Shown: positions 6,450 to 15,060, numbered from the stretch's first letter. The stretch: DNA of 29,938 bases from JANLQX01 sp031406385 (GCA_031406385.1 JANOHI010000290.1:1-29938); one strand, 5' to 3'. Numbers and translations: made by a program. The notes: generated by a model from the sequence alone, not told the origin.

Positions 6450-7360
6450 AGCATCTGCTCTCGATCGAGGACCTCGGCGCCGACGGACTCGAGCACCTGC
6501 TCACCCTTACCGACCGCTTCGTCGAAGTCAGCCAGCGCAAGGTCCCACGCATTCCTGCGCTCCAGGGCAAGACCGTCGTATCGTTGTTCTACGAGGACTC
6601 CACGCGCACACGGCTGAGCTTCGAAACGGCAGCCAAGCGATTGTCGGCCGACGTAATGACGTTCTCGGTGTCGACAAGTTCGGCCAACAAGGGCGAGTCG
6701 ATTCGCGACACCGTCGAGACGATCGAAGCGATGGGCATCGATGCCATCGTTGTGCGTCACAAGGCGGCCGGTGTACCGCTGCAGATCTCGCGGTGGACCC
6801 AAGCGAGCGTGGTGAACGGCGGCGACGGCTGGCATCAGCATCCGACGCAGGCGTTGCTCGACTGCTACACGATCCGAACCAGGCTGGGCAGCCTCCGGGG
6901 TCGCTCTATCGCCATCGTCGGCGACATCAAGCACTCGCGAGTGGCGCGGTCGAACGTGCAGGCGTTCACCGCGTTGGGGGCCGAGGTCACCCTCGTGGGC
7001 CCGGCGACGCTGCTCCCGCCATCGCTCGAGGGCTGGCCGGTCAAGGTGGAGCATGAGATCGAAGCGGTGCTCGGCCGCGTCGACGTGATCTACCTGCTCC
7101 GGATGCAGATGGAACGCACGACCGAAGCGCTCGTCCCGTCATTGCGTGAGTACACCTCGATCTATGGGCTCACCGATGAACGATCAGCGCGCTTAGCAGA
7201 CGATGTCCTCGTCATGCACCCGGGCCCGATGAATCGCGGTGTCGAGATCGGCCCGTCGGTTCCCGACCGCCCCAACACTGTCATCACCCAGCAGGTGGCC
7301 AATGGCGTCGCGGTCCGTATGGCCGTGCTGTTCGAACTATTGACCGGAGAACGATCATGA
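6446..7360 (+). CDS. pyrB: Aspartate carbamoyltransferase catalytic subunit
   Basis: This enzyme joins carbamoyl phosphate and aspartate to carbamoyl aspartate, the committed step of pyrimidine synthesis. The 304 residues match the catalytic chain. Motifs include the carbamoyl-phosphate site FYEDSTRTRLSFE (48-60), KGESIRDTVET, the HPTQALLDCY motif, and HPGPMNRGVEI near the C-terminus. No pyrI regulatory chain is nearby, as usual in actinobacteria where the enzyme works with dihydroorotase. I chose the GTG at 6446 (KHLLSIEDLGADGLEHLL) because it gives the normal N-terminus and overlaps the pyrR stop in GTGA; the frame stays open upstream only as a shadow of pyrR. The ATG of pyrC overlaps its stop in ATGA, so the three pyr genes are coupled. 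Confidence 0.97.
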   Translation: MKHLLSIEDLGADGLEHLLTLTDRFVEVSQRKVPRIPALQGKTVVSLFYEDSTRTRLSFETAAKRLSADVMTFSVSTSSANKGESIRDTVETIEAMGIDAIVVRHKAAGVPLQISRWTQASVVNGGDGWHQHPTQALLDCYTIRTRLGSLRGRSIAIVGDIKHSRVARSNVQAFTALGAEVTLVGPATLLPPSLEGWPVKVEHEIEAVLGRVDVIYLLRMQMERTTEALVPSLREYTSIYGLTDERSARLADDVLVMHPGPMNRGVEIGPSVPDRPNTVITQQVANGVAVRMAVLFELLTGERS

Positions 7361-8652
7361 CCACACCTGCGCTCGCCATCCGCGGCGGTTCCGTCCTCAC
7401 CGACGGTTCGTCGCAGCCTGTTCGCGCCGACATCCTTGTGGTCGACGGCCGAATCGTCGCCATCGGCGGTTCGGTCGAAGTGCCGAGCGGGGGAGAGGTG
7501 CTCGATGCGACCGGCTGCGTCGTCGGCCCGGGTCTGGTCGATCTGCACACTCACCTGCGTGAACCGGGGAACGAGGCCGCCGAGACGATCGAGACCGGGT
7601 CGCGTGCGGCGATGCTCGGCGGCTACACCGCGGTGGTCGCCATGCCGAACACGACGCCGGCGATCGACTCGGCCGCAGTGGTCGAGCAGGTGCTGCGTCT
7701 GGGCCGCACCGCTGGATTGTGCGAGGTTCTCGTCGCCGGCGCGATCACGGTCGGCCGAGCCGGAGAGCGGCTCGCGCCGATGGCCGAGATGGCCGAGCTC
7801 GGCGTGCGCATCTTCACCGACGATGGCGCGGGCGTACAGAACAACCGGCTCATGCGCCGGGCGCTCGAATACGCGAGCTCCCTCGGCGTTACCCTCGCCC
7901 AGCACTGCGAAGACGCCGCGCTTTCCGAGGGAGGCGTGATGCACGAAGGTGCATGGTCAGCACGCTTGGGTCTTCCCGGTCAACCGTCGGAGGCTGAGGA
8001 GCTCATGGTGGCGCGTGACATCGCGCTATGCCGCCGCACCGGCACCCCGGTGCACTTCCTGCACATGTCGACCGCCGGTTCGGTGGAGCTGATCCGTCGG
8101 GCCAAGGCCGACGGGCTGCCGGTCACGGCGGAAGCGGCACCCCATCACTTCACGCTCACCGACGCCTGTCTGGCCGGCTACGACACGGTGTTCAAGGTGC
8201 ATCCCCCGTTGCGAACCGACACCGATGTCGCTGCGGTGAAGGCCGGACTCGCCGACGGCACGATCGATGCCATCGCCACCGATCACGCCCCGCACACCCC
8301 GGAAACCAAGGAGCAGTCGATGCTCGACGCGCCGCCGGGGATGCTCGGCCTCCAGACCGCGCTGTCGCTGGCCATCACCGAACTCGACCTGCCGATCGCC
8401 CGAGTGTTTTCGCTGCTCTCCAGCGGTCCCGCCCGGATCGTCAAGGCCAACGATCGCCACGGCCACGTGTCGGTCGGACGCGCCGCGAACCTCTGCGTCG
8501 TCGATCCGCTGGCCACCTGGACGGTCAACCCCGCGGCCCTGGCGTCCAAGGCCCGCAACACTCCCTACGCCGGCCGAACGCTGTTCGGAGTCGTCCGCCA
8601 CACGGTCTTCAACGGTCTCGCAACCGTCGTCGACTCGACCGCTCGCCGCTGA
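7357..8652 (+). CDS. pyrC: Dihydroorotase
   Basis: This zinc-dependent enzyme closes carbamoyl aspartate to dihydroorotate, the third step of pyrimidine synthesis. The 431 residues are of the long class I type. It carries DLHTHLREPG (63-72, metal ligands His64 and His66), the FTDDGAGVQN loop, the substrate region EAAPHHF and the C-terminal catalytic stretch ATDHAPHTPETKEQ, with Asp309. The final part, VRHTVFNG, is typical. The ATG lies in the four-base ATGA overlap with pyrB. In many actinobacteria carA and carB follow; here a permease gene starts 19 bp downstream and the carbamoyl phosphate synthase genes are absent from the window. Confidence 0.97.
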   Translation: MTTPALAIRGGSVLTDGSSQPVRADILVVDGRIVAIGGSVEVPSGGEVLDATGCVVGPGLVDLHTHLREPGNEAAETIETGSRAAMLGGYTAVVAMPNTTPAIDSAAVVEQVLRLGRTAGLCEVLVAGAITVGRAGERLAPMAEMAELGVRIFTDDGAGVQNNRLMRRALEYASSLGVTLAQHCEDAALSEGGVMHEGAWSARLGLPGQPSEAEELMVARDIALCRRTGTPVHFLHMSTAGSVELIRRAKADGLPVTAEAAPHHFTLTDACLAGYDTVFKVHPPLRTDTDVAAVKAGLADGTIDAIATDHAPHTPETKEQSMLDAPPGMLGLQTALSLAITELDLPIARVFSLLSSGPARIVKANDRHGHVSVGRAANLCVVDPLATWTVNPAALASKARNTPYAGRTLFGVVRHTVFNGLATVVDSTARR

Positions 8653-8671
8653 GGGTTCGTCGGGTCCCGGG

Positions 8672-9499
8672 GTGCTGACCGCCACCGCGCTGGCGCTCGG
8701 AGCGGCGGTACTCCACGCCGGCTGGAACCTTGCCGTCAAGCAGGCGACCGGGGACAGGTTCCTCATGCTTTGGGGGCAGTTCACGATCGCCGCGCTGTTG
8801 TGCATGCCGATCGTGTTCCTGTTCGGAGGACTGCCGGCGAAGTCGTGGCTGTGGGTCGTGGTGTCAGGGTCGGTGCACCTGCCGTACTGCATCTTCCTGG
8901 CCAAGGCGTATGACACCGGCGACTTCTCATTCGTGTATCCGATCGCCCGCGGCGGCGGTGCGATGCTGGCGGCGATCGGCGGGGTGCTGCTCCTCAGCGA
9001 CTCGATTCGTCCGGCCACCTCGATCGGTATCGCCACGGTCGGTTCCGGGCTGTTTCTGCTCGCCGGATTTCGCCGATCGACGGCCCTTCGCAATGCGGTG
9101 ATCGTGGCATTCACCATCGGCGCGTATTCGCTCTCCGATGCCAAAGGCATTCGTACCAGCGGCACGCTTCGGTACGCGTTTGCCGCCCATCTCGGCACGG
9201 GTGTGACGACAACGCTCTATGGTCTCGGGACCGGACGGGCGTCGGAAATGAAGGCGACGATCACCGCGAACTACCGACGGCTCACGCTGGCGGCGCTCGC
9301 CTCCACTCTCACCTATTTCATGGTGCAGGTCGCGTTCCGTTCCGCTCCGGTCGGCTACGTGACGGCGCTGCGCGAATCGAGCGTCGTGCTCGCCGCGCTC
9401 ATCGGCTGGAAGACGCTCGGCGAGTCGGGCGGCCGACGACGACTCGCGGCGACCCTCGTCGTTGCCGCCGGCCTCATCGTCATGGTCGTCAGCCGCTGA
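8672..9499 (+). CDS. EamA/DMT superfamily permease
   Basis: This 275-residue, strongly hydrophobic protein has about ten membrane segments and belongs to the drug/metabolite transporter group. The N-terminal EamA half starts ALALGAAVLHAGWNLAVKQATGD, a sequence typical of the family, and includes FSFVYPIARGGGAMLAAIGGVLLLSD. The C-terminal half ends SAPVGYVTALRESSVVLAALIGWKTLGE and ATLVVAAGLIVMVVSR. The only start in frame is a GTG at 8672, 19 bp after pyrC; it lacks a good ribosome binding site, so translation may depend on ribosomes leaving pyrC. Position in the pyr unit raises the idea of nucleobase or pyrimidine-intermediate transport, but the fold does not predict substrate. The gene converges with the amidohydrolase gene 15 bp away. 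Confidence 0.88.
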   Translation: MLTATALALGAAVLHAGWNLAVKQATGDRFLMLWGQFTIAALLCMPIVFLFGGLPAKSWLWVVVSGSVHLPYCIFLAKAYDTGDFSFVYPIARGGGAMLAAIGGVLLLSDSIRPATSIGIATVGSGLFLLAGFRRSTALRNAVIVAFTIGAYSLSDAKGIRTSGTLRYAFAAHLGTGVTTTLYGLGTGRASEMKATITANYRRLTLAALASTLTYFMVQVAFRSAPVGYVTALRESSVVLAALIGWKTLGESGGRRRLAATLVVAAGLIVMVVSR

Positions 9500-9514
9500 C
9501 GACCACGAACCGGT

Positions 9515-10915
9515 TCAGTGTCCCGTCAGCGCGGCGGATTGCCAGCGCATGGCGACCGCTCGGTGGGTGGCAAGACGGTCCTCGAGCGCAGGGTGAACGA
9601 GGGTGGCGTCGCGGACGACGAAGCGTCCGTTGACGATGGTGTGGCGCGGCGCGAACGGACCGCAGCGCAACCATCCCTCGATGGCATCGGTGTGCGCCCC
9701 GGCGAAGAGCACGCCGCCGATCGGCCACACGACCACGTCGGCCATCGCCCCGACGCGAAGTTGACCGATCTCGCCGTCGCGGCCGAGACATGAAGCCCCA
9801 CCCCGCGTGGCCACCTCGAGAGCATCGCGCGCCGAGAACTTGGTCGGGCCTTCGCGGAGCCTGCCCAAGAGCAGCGTGTTCCGGGCCTCCATCCACAGCG
9901 ACGCCGAATCGGTCGACGCAGAGCCGTCGCAGCCGAGGCCGACGGGCACACCGGCCGCCCGGTAATCACGGACCGGCGCAATGCCCCCGCCACCGATCAT
10001 GCAGTTCGATGACGGGCAGTGCGCCACACCCGTGCCCCAGCGACCGAGTCGGTTGATCTCGTCGGCGTTCGGATAGATGCAATGAGCAACCCACGACCGG
10101 TCCGTGCCCCACCCGACTTCCTCGAACTGTTCGATCGGGCGGCGGCCAAATCTCTCCAGGCAGAACGTGTCCTCGTCGGGATCTTCGGCGAGGTGGGTGT
10201 GCAGCCGAACGTCGAGTTTCTCCGCCAGTTCGGCCGTGGACTTCATCAGGGTGGGCGTGACGGAGAATGGCGAGCACGGTGCCAGGGCGACGCGGACCAT
10301 CGCGCCGAAGGACGCGTCATGGTGCTTCTTCACCAAGCGCTCCGAGTCGGCGAGGATCTCCTCGTCGGTCTGGACGACGGAGTCGGGCGGGAGGCCACCG
10401 TCTTTCTGCGAGAGGCTCATCGAACCGCGGGTCGGGTGGAACCTGAAGCCAAGCTCGGTCGCCGCCGTGATCTCCGCCGTGATGAGGTCACCGCCGCCCT
10501 TCGGATGGACGTAGAGGTGATCGGTGCTGGTGGTGCAGCCACCGAGGGCGAGTTCCGCCAGTCCAATCCATGCGCTGATGTACGCCGCTTCCTCGTCGAG
10601 CTGGCTCCACACCGGGTAGAGGGTTGTGAGCCACTGGAAGAGGGTGCCGTTCGTCGCCGGAAGGTAGGCGCGCGTGAGGTTCTGATAGATGTGGTGATGG
10701 GTGTTGATGAGTCCAGGGGTCACCAGGCAGCCGGCGGCGTCGATTAGCTCGGCGCCGGAGGTCTCGGCCGCCGTTGGCACGCTCTCGGGTCCGCCGATCC
10801 CGGTGATGAGGTTTCCTGTGAGGGCGATCCATCCATTGCGGATCTCACGACGCAGGTCGTCGACGGTGGCGATCAGGTCGGCGTTGCGGATGAGCACGTC
10901 CATGGGCTCCAGCAT
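9515..10915 (-). CDS. Amidohydrolase, 8-oxoguanine deaminase-like
   Basis: This is a metal-dependent hydrolase of the cytosine/guanine deaminase branch of the amidohydrolase superfamily (466 residues). The metal site HHH (73-75, in TPGLINTHHHIYQNLTRAYL), HTHLAED for the next ligand, a later His in VAHCIYPN and the catalytic Asp in GLGCDGSASTDSASLW are all present. The stretch NTHHHIYQNLTRA with FQWLTTLYPVW closely resembles 8-oxoguanine deaminases and the related hydroxydechloroatrazine hydrolases (AtzB group). The first is my preferred call; it would produce uric acid and ammonia. The N- and C-terminal small beta domain (LIRNADLIATVD, FAPRHTIVNGRFVVRD) is complete. The start may be the ATG at 10915 or the one at 10903; neither has a strong ribosome binding site. 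It diverges from the ligase gene. Confidence 0.85.
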   Translation of the reverse strand: MLEPMDVLIRNADLIATVDDLRREIRNGWIALTGNLITGIGGPESVPTAAETSGAELIDAAGCLVTPGLINTHHHIYQNLTRAYLPATNGTLFQWLTTLYPVWSQLDEEAAYISAWIGLAELALGGCTTSTDHLYVHPKGGGDLITAEITAATELGFRFHPTRGSMSLSQKDGGLPPDSVVQTDEEILADSERLVKKHHDASFGAMVRVALAPCSPFSVTPTLMKSTAELAEKLDVRLHTHLAEDPDEDTFCLERFGRRPIEQFEEVGWGTDRSWVAHCIYPNADEINRLGRWGTGVAHCPSSNCMIGGGGIAPVRDYRAAGVPVGLGCDGSASTDSASLWMEARNTLLLGRLREGPTKFSARDALEVATRGGASCLGRDGEIGQLRVGAMADVVVWPIGGVLFAGAHTDAIEGWLRCGPFAPRHTIVNGRFVVRDATLVHPALEDRLATHRAVAMRWQSAALTGH

Positions 10916-11022
10916 TGCCCATCGGCGGCGGACATCACCGGTTCGCTGCGGCCAACGGAAGAATTCTCACGTCCGTAACACAGCCGGGCTTGTTCAACGG
11001 GGCGAAGGGAACAGTATTGGAG

Positions 11023-12540
11023 ATGGCCTTCACGACCTTTCCCGACCTCCTCCGCCGAGCCGCGCACCGGACGCCCGACGCCACATTCCTCCGGTGGAGC
11101 GATCGCGGTCGATCGCTCAGCTTCGCCGAGACAGAGGCGGCAACCGATCGGGCGGCGTCGGCCTTCTGGGATGCCGGTGTCCGCCCGGGTGACCGTGTCG
11201 GTCTCCTCGCCCACAACGGGCTCGACTACATCGTGGCGATGTGGGGCGCATGGAAGATCGGTGCCATTAGCGCGCATATCAGTGTGCTCGTCGTCGATGA
11301 GCTCGCCGACTACGTGCAGGCGTGCACGCCGAAGGTGCTCGTCTACACCCACGACGCCCTACCGGCGATCGATCGTGACCGCGCGGACATGCCGAGCATT
11401 ACGACGTACTACTGCATGGACGGCCCCCAGGAAGGAGCCGTTGCGTGGGCCGATGCCTTGACCGGCGCACCATCGGCCGTTCCCGCTGTTGGCGTCGACG
11501 ACACGATGGCCGCCCACCTCTCGTTCACCTCGGGCTCCACCGGACGCCCGAAAGGTGCGGTCCTTGCGCACGGCTTCACTGCTCGCGCCTCGGCCTGCAT
11601 CGCCGAGCGACTCGGCCTCGGTCCGGACGACTCCTCGCTGGGAGCGACCGGCCTGGCCTCCTCCTACGGTCTCGTCGTGAACCTCCTCCCCGGAGTGCAT
11701 CGCGGGATGACGGTCGGTCTGCGCAAACAGTGGGATCCAGAGGCGGTCTGGCAGGACCTCGACGACAATTCGTGCACATACTTTCCGGCCAACCCGCCGT
11801 TCCTCACCGACCTCCTCGTCGAGTCCCGCAAGCGTGGGCGAGCGCCGCACTCTCTTCGACTCGTGGCATCCGGAGGGGCTCCGGTTGCGCCGGAACTGAA
11901 GCGCGCATACTTCGACGAACTCGGCGTCGCCTTCTGCGAGAGCTATGGACAGAGTGAACTCGGTGGATTCGTTGCCCTCGGGCGGCCGTCTCGTCCGAGT
12001 GACGAACGGCTTGGTGCCGTCGGCGAGCCCCTGCCTGACAAGGAGGTGCGGATCCTCGATGACCTCGGTGATGAGGTGCCGATCGGCCAACCGGGAGAGC
12101 TCTGCATCCGCGGTGGGTTCATGATCGGCTACTGGAACGAGCCGGAGAAGACCGCTGAAGCAACACGCGATGGCTGGCTGCACACGGGCGATGTCGGACG
12201 GATGGACGCCGGCGGATTCGTCACCACGCTCGGCCGCGTGTCCGAGCGGATCGAGTCGACGACGGGCCCGATCTACCCGCGCCCGATCGAAGAGGCACTG
12301 CAACGTCATCCGTCGGTTCGCTACGCCGCCGTGATTCCGGTGAAGGCACGGCCTGTTGCCGTGGTGACGTTGTGGCCTGAGACGGTCGCGGTGGACGCCC
12401 CGGCTCTTCGTGCGTTCTACGACGCGCAGCCTGATGCCGACGCTCGGCTGGCGGCGATCGAGATGATCACCGATATGCCCATGACGCCGACGGGAAAGCT
12501 CGACAAGATCACCCTCCGCAAACGGTTCCCCGAAGCCTGA
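11023..12540 (+). CDS. AMP-binding acyl-CoA ligase-like protein
   Basis: A 505-residue member of the adenylate-forming superfamily, which activates carboxylic acids as acyl-AMP and usually transfers them to CoA. Motifs in order are the P-loop SFTSGSTGRPKG (167-178), a SYGQSELGGF stretch in place of YGxTE, the WLHTGDVGRMDAGGF motif that holds the ribose-binding Asp, and a C-terminal PMTPTGKLDKITLRKRF with the catalytic Lys. The hinge region GRVSERIESTTGPIYPRPIEEAL departs from the usual GRxKDxIxxxGxNxxPxEIE, lacking the G-x-N. I chose the ATG at 11023 because MAFTTFPDLLRRAAHRTPD is a normal family start; the frame extends upstream without support. It diverges from the amidohydrolase. The substrate is unknown; fatty or aromatic acids are plausible. 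Confidence 0.88.
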   Translation: MAFTTFPDLLRRAAHRTPDATFLRWSDRGRSLSFAETEAATDRAASAFWDAGVRPGDRVGLLAHNGLDYIVAMWGAWKIGAISAHISVLVVDELADYVQACTPKVLVYTHDALPAIDRDRADMPSITTYYCMDGPQEGAVAWADALTGAPSAVPAVGVDDTMAAHLSFTSGSTGRPKGAVLAHGFTARASACIAERLGLGPDDSSLGATGLASSYGLVVNLLPGVHRGMTVGLRKQWDPEAVWQDLDDNSCTYFPANPPFLTDLLVESRKRGRAPHSLRLVASGGAPVAPELKRAYFDELGVAFCESYGQSELGGFVALGRPSRPSDERLGAVGEPLPDKEVRILDDLGDEVPIGQPGELCIRGGFMIGYWNEPEKTAEATRDGWLHTGDVGRMDAGGFVTTLGRVSERIESTTGPIYPRPIEEALQRHPSVRYAAVIPVKARPVAVVTLWPETVAVDAPALRAFYDAQPDADARLAAIEMITDMPMTPTGKLDKITLRKRFPEA

Positions 12541-12606
12541 GTCGCGGCTGCCCGGTCGAGCGCCGCTCGCGCCAGCGTTCTCGGCGACGAGGGTGGGACC
12601 AGCGGA

Positions 12607-13296
12607 CTAGACCCCGCGGAGGAAGGCCACGAGGTCGTCGTTTCCGGAGTCCATGCCGGCTTGTCGCGGCGTCAGGTTGTCGTAACCGAGCCAGTCGAGG
12701 TCGGCCCCGTGCGCGACCAACATCTGTGCTGTCCGCAACTGGCCGGCCCGGCACGCATGCCAACACGCGTTGGTGACGTCGTGCCCGGTATGGGTGCCCG
12801 CGTCGAGGAGACGGACCACCTCTTCGGCGTTCCCCAGCGCGGCGGCCTGCCAGATCGTCATGCTCGCGCCCCGCTCCACCAGTCGGCGGGCGGCGTTCCA
12901 CTGGGCGAACACGACGGCATCCGCGAGCGGCGTGCCATTGGTCAGCACCGCACCGTCGGCCTCGATGTCGGCACCGGCGTCGAGCAGGGCGTCGAGAGCA
13001 TCGGCGTCGTCTGAGCTGGCCGCCCAGTGCAACGCGGTCTCCCGATGCGGGCCGGCGAAGCGACCGTCGACGGGGGCGCCAGCCGCCACTATTGACGCAA
13101 TGGTTCGCGCGACCGAGGGGTAGTGCCCCGGCCAGTCGGTGGCGACGTGCAACGCAGTGCACGACATCCCGGCGTCACCGAAACGTTCAGACGCCAACGA
13201 CGGATTGGCGGCCAGCAACGTGTTCAGACCGATGACGTCCCCGTCGCGGATCAATCCGGTCAGCGAAACCACCAGCGGGTCCTCAGCGGAGAGCAC
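12607..13296 (-). CDS. Ankyrin repeat protein
   Basis: This 229-residue protein is built of ankyrin repeats, helix-turn-helix scaffolds that bind other proteins. Repeat-like segments are DVIGLNTLLAANPSLAS, TALHVATDWPGHYPSVARTI, ETALHWAASSDDADALDALL with DAGADIEADG, TPLADAVVFAQWNAARRLVERGA, IWQAAALGNAEEVVRLLDAG and ACRAGQLRTAQMLVAHGAD. The ending LGYDNLTPRQAG closes the last repeat. No signal peptide or membrane segment is seen, so it is probably cytosolic. The GTG start at 13296 lies nine bases after the stop of the amine oxidase gene, so the two are likely co-transcribed and possibly coupled. The partner is unknown; the amine oxidase is the obvious candidate by position only. Confidence 0.88.
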   Translation of the reverse strand: MLSAEDPLVVSLTGLIRDGDVIGLNTLLAANPSLASERFGDAGMSCTALHVATDWPGHYPSVARTIASIVAAGAPVDGRFAGPHRETALHWAASSDDADALDALLDAGADIEADGAVLTNGTPLADAVVFAQWNAARRLVERGASMTIWQAAALGNAEEVVRLLDAGTHTGHDVTNACWHACRAGQLRTAQMLVAHGADLDWLGYDNLTPRQAGMDSGNDDLVAFLRGV

Positions 13297-13305
13297 CCGT
13301 CCAGG

Positions 13306-14625
13306 TTAAGGCCGACGGGGTACGGAGTTGTTTCTGTCTTGCTCGAGCGAGCTGTCGTTTCGCACCCCGGCTTCGGTCAGGAGGCGGTCGACGAGTCGAC
13401 ACCGCTCGTCCTCCGTCATGTCCTCAACAACGGCGGCGTGTTCACCCACGGCGAACCCGCAGAGCGTCGGTCGGCCAACGACATTCGAGACGTCGACAAA
13501 GAATTCCAGCGGTTGCTGCTCGGTGCCGGTGAGCGAGAACGCCCGATGGGGCGCCCAGAACGGTTCATCGAACGTGGTGACCACCTTTGCGATCGGCCCG
13601 CACCCGATCCGGTTCATCGACGAGACGATGGCGTCCGGGAGTGGCGGCTCGAAGGCGAGGCGTCCGGACAGGACCGGGGGGAGCGGTGTCGCGCAGATGA
13701 CCGCGTCGAACGCCTCCGCGGGACGGTCGACGAAGTGGAGTGAGACCTGGCCGCCGGTCGACTCGATGGTGAGGACCCGAGTGCTGAGATGGATCGTAAG
13801 CGCGCTGCTCAATTCGTCGAGCACGGTGTCGAGAGGCGACGTGATGAGGTGATCGTCGCCGGGAAGCTCGTAGTGCTCGGAGCGCGCCGCCAACGCGAGA
13901 TCGTCGAGCGGCGCGGCGTAAAGGTTCTCGAACTCGCCGCGCGCCCAGCACATCAGCACCGCCGAGTCGAGAGGGTCCTCGGCCAGATCGTCGACGATCG
14001 CTCGGAGGGAAGGTCCCAGGGCACGTTTGTCGTCGGGCAAGGTGTCGAGCCGGGCTTCGAGCGCTCGGTACAGCGCCGCTAGTCGGGACTCGTCGTCCTC
14101 GGCGAGCTGACCGTGACCGACGACGAATGTCGGCGCAGGATCCCAGCTCCATGGGATCGCCTCGACGAGGGTGCGGAGCGGATGGCCGATGATGCCGTGC
14201 ATCCAGGCTCCACCGAGATGGATCGGTCCGCCAACCGTTCGGTCGGTCGCGGCCCGGCCGAAGGGGCGACCGGACGATTCGAAGATCTGGGCTGTCCGGC
14301 CGGCCTCGCGCAGCAAACGCGCCGCTCCCAGACCGGCCATGCCTGAACCGATCACGGCAACTTGCTGCAGCTCGCGGCGTTCGAGGACGGCAGCGGCGGC
14401 TCGTTCGCCGCTGAACCACGCGCCGTGCAGCGTTCCCGGGCCGGCTGACCACGTGTATTCGCCGGACAGCCACACCCGGGGGAGTACCTCGACGCCGAGG
14501 GCATCGCGGTCTGCCGACGTGCCGCCCGGACGCAGGTAGGAATACGCGCCACCGATATCGGGGTCACCCACCCATCGGCTGACGACAGAGCGACGAGCGG
14601 AGCGGGGATCGGTGCCTCGGGTCAT
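13306..14625 (-). CDS. Flavin amine oxidase, circularly permuted
   Basis: The protein (439 residues) carries all main parts of a FAD-dependent amine or polyamine oxidase, but in rotated order. Residues 13-81 hold what normally is the C-terminus: VVSRWVGDPDIGGAYSYLRPG, then VWLSGEYTW (51-59) and GTLHGAWFSGERAA (64-77). Directly after this comes the normal N-terminus: the dinucleotide-binding VAVIGSGMAGLGAARLL (89-105), the acidic FES (115-117), and LGGAWMHGIIGHPL (137-150). Then follow the substrate domain and the conserved Lys347 in GPIAKVVTTFDEPFW. It ends after GFAVGEHAAVVEDMTEDERCR and LLTEAG, exactly where the segment now at the N-terminus should begin. The frame is unbroken. I chose the ATG at 14625, with GGAGGA 12 bases upstream; a GTG one codon earlier is possible. 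The substrate is unknown. Confidence 0.85.
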   Translation of the reverse strand: MTRGTDPRSARRSVVSRWVGDPDIGGAYSYLRPGGTSADRDALGVEVLPRVWLSGEYTWSAGPGTLHGAWFSGERAAAAVLERRELQQVAVIGSGMAGLGAARLLREAGRTAQIFESSGRPFGRAATDRTVGGPIHLGGAWMHGIIGHPLRTLVEAIPWSWDPAPTFVVGHGQLAEDDESRLAALYRALEARLDTLPDDKRALGPSLRAIVDDLAEDPLDSAVLMCWARGEFENLYAAPLDDLALAARSEHYELPGDDHLITSPLDTVLDELSSALTIHLSTRVLTIESTGGQVSLHFVDRPAEAFDAVICATPLPPVLSGRLAFEPPLPDAIVSSMNRIGCGPIAKVVTTFDEPFWAPHRAFSLTGTEQQPLEFFVDVSNVVGRPTLCGFAVGEHAAVVEDMTEDERCRLVDRLLTEAGVRNDSSLEQDRNNSVPRRP

Positions 14626-14707
14626 CACGGTCACGTTTCCTCCATGGGCCACTGCGGGTCCGACGACCCGTCGGCGGTGCTCCGGTGGATTCCTGCCGAG
14701 GGGCGAG

Positions 14708-15022
14708 CTAGAAGCGGCGGTCGTTCGTCTTCTTCTTCGGCGGTGCTTTGAAGGGAGCCTCCAACAGCGCCTCAAAGGTCCCGTCGTCGGGCTGGTTGCG
14801 CTCGTTCAGACGCTGGAGGAACAGCTTCAGCGCAGCGCGTCCGGGAGCCACGTGGTCGCCCTTGAGGGTTGCCGAGCGGGCAAGTGCGTCCTTGGCCTTC
14901 TGGACGCGCTCCTTGCGAGCGGTCTTCTCCTCCTCGGTGCGCTCCACCTTGGGCCTGTCTGCGGCACTGCTGCCAGGTGCGGCCGAAGTGGCAACGGTCG
15001 TGAGCTTGGCGCGAATGGCCAC
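14708..15022 (-). CDS. Small charged protein of unknown function
   Basis: I do not recognise this 104-residue protein. It starts at a GTG (15022) with a good AAGGAG nine bases upstream, and reads MAIRAKLTTVATSAAPGSS. A highly charged, probably helical middle follows (EEEKTARKERVQKAKDALARS), then a segment that could be a short helix pair (GRAALKLFLQRLNERNQPDD), and a basic tail ending KKKTNDRRF. There is no signal peptide or membrane segment. The basic tail would suit nucleic-acid or ribosome contact, but that is inference. It lies 82 bp before the amine oxidase start and 84 bp after the MFS stop on the same strand. A hairpin GCCTCG-TGTGTG-CGAGGC lies in its leader (15043-15060). Confidence 0.7.
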   Translation of the reverse strand: MAIRAKLTTVATSAAPGSSAADRPKVERTEEEKTARKERVQKAKDALARSATLKGDHVAPGRAALKLFLQRLNERNQPDDGTFEALLEAPFKAPPKKKTNDRRF

Positions 15023-15042
15023 CGGACGAATCTCCTTGTCAG

Positions 15043-15060
15043 GGCCTCGCACACACGAGG
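15043..15060 (-). promoter_or_regulatory. Leader hairpin before the small charged protein gene
   Basis: GCCTCG and CGAGGC pair perfectly across a six-base loop, ending about eight bases before the AAGGAG ribosome binding site. A -10-like TACTCT lies upstream in the same gap. The hairpin could be a terminator remnant after the MFS gene or a leader element; it has no T-run. Confidence 0.35.

Noticed and set aside
8026..9198. 390-residue minus-strand frame
   Set aside because: It mirrors pyrC and the EamA permease, both certain on the plus strand.
11359..12309. 316-residue minus-strand frame
   Set aside because: Antisense of the AMP-binding ligase, with no family features.
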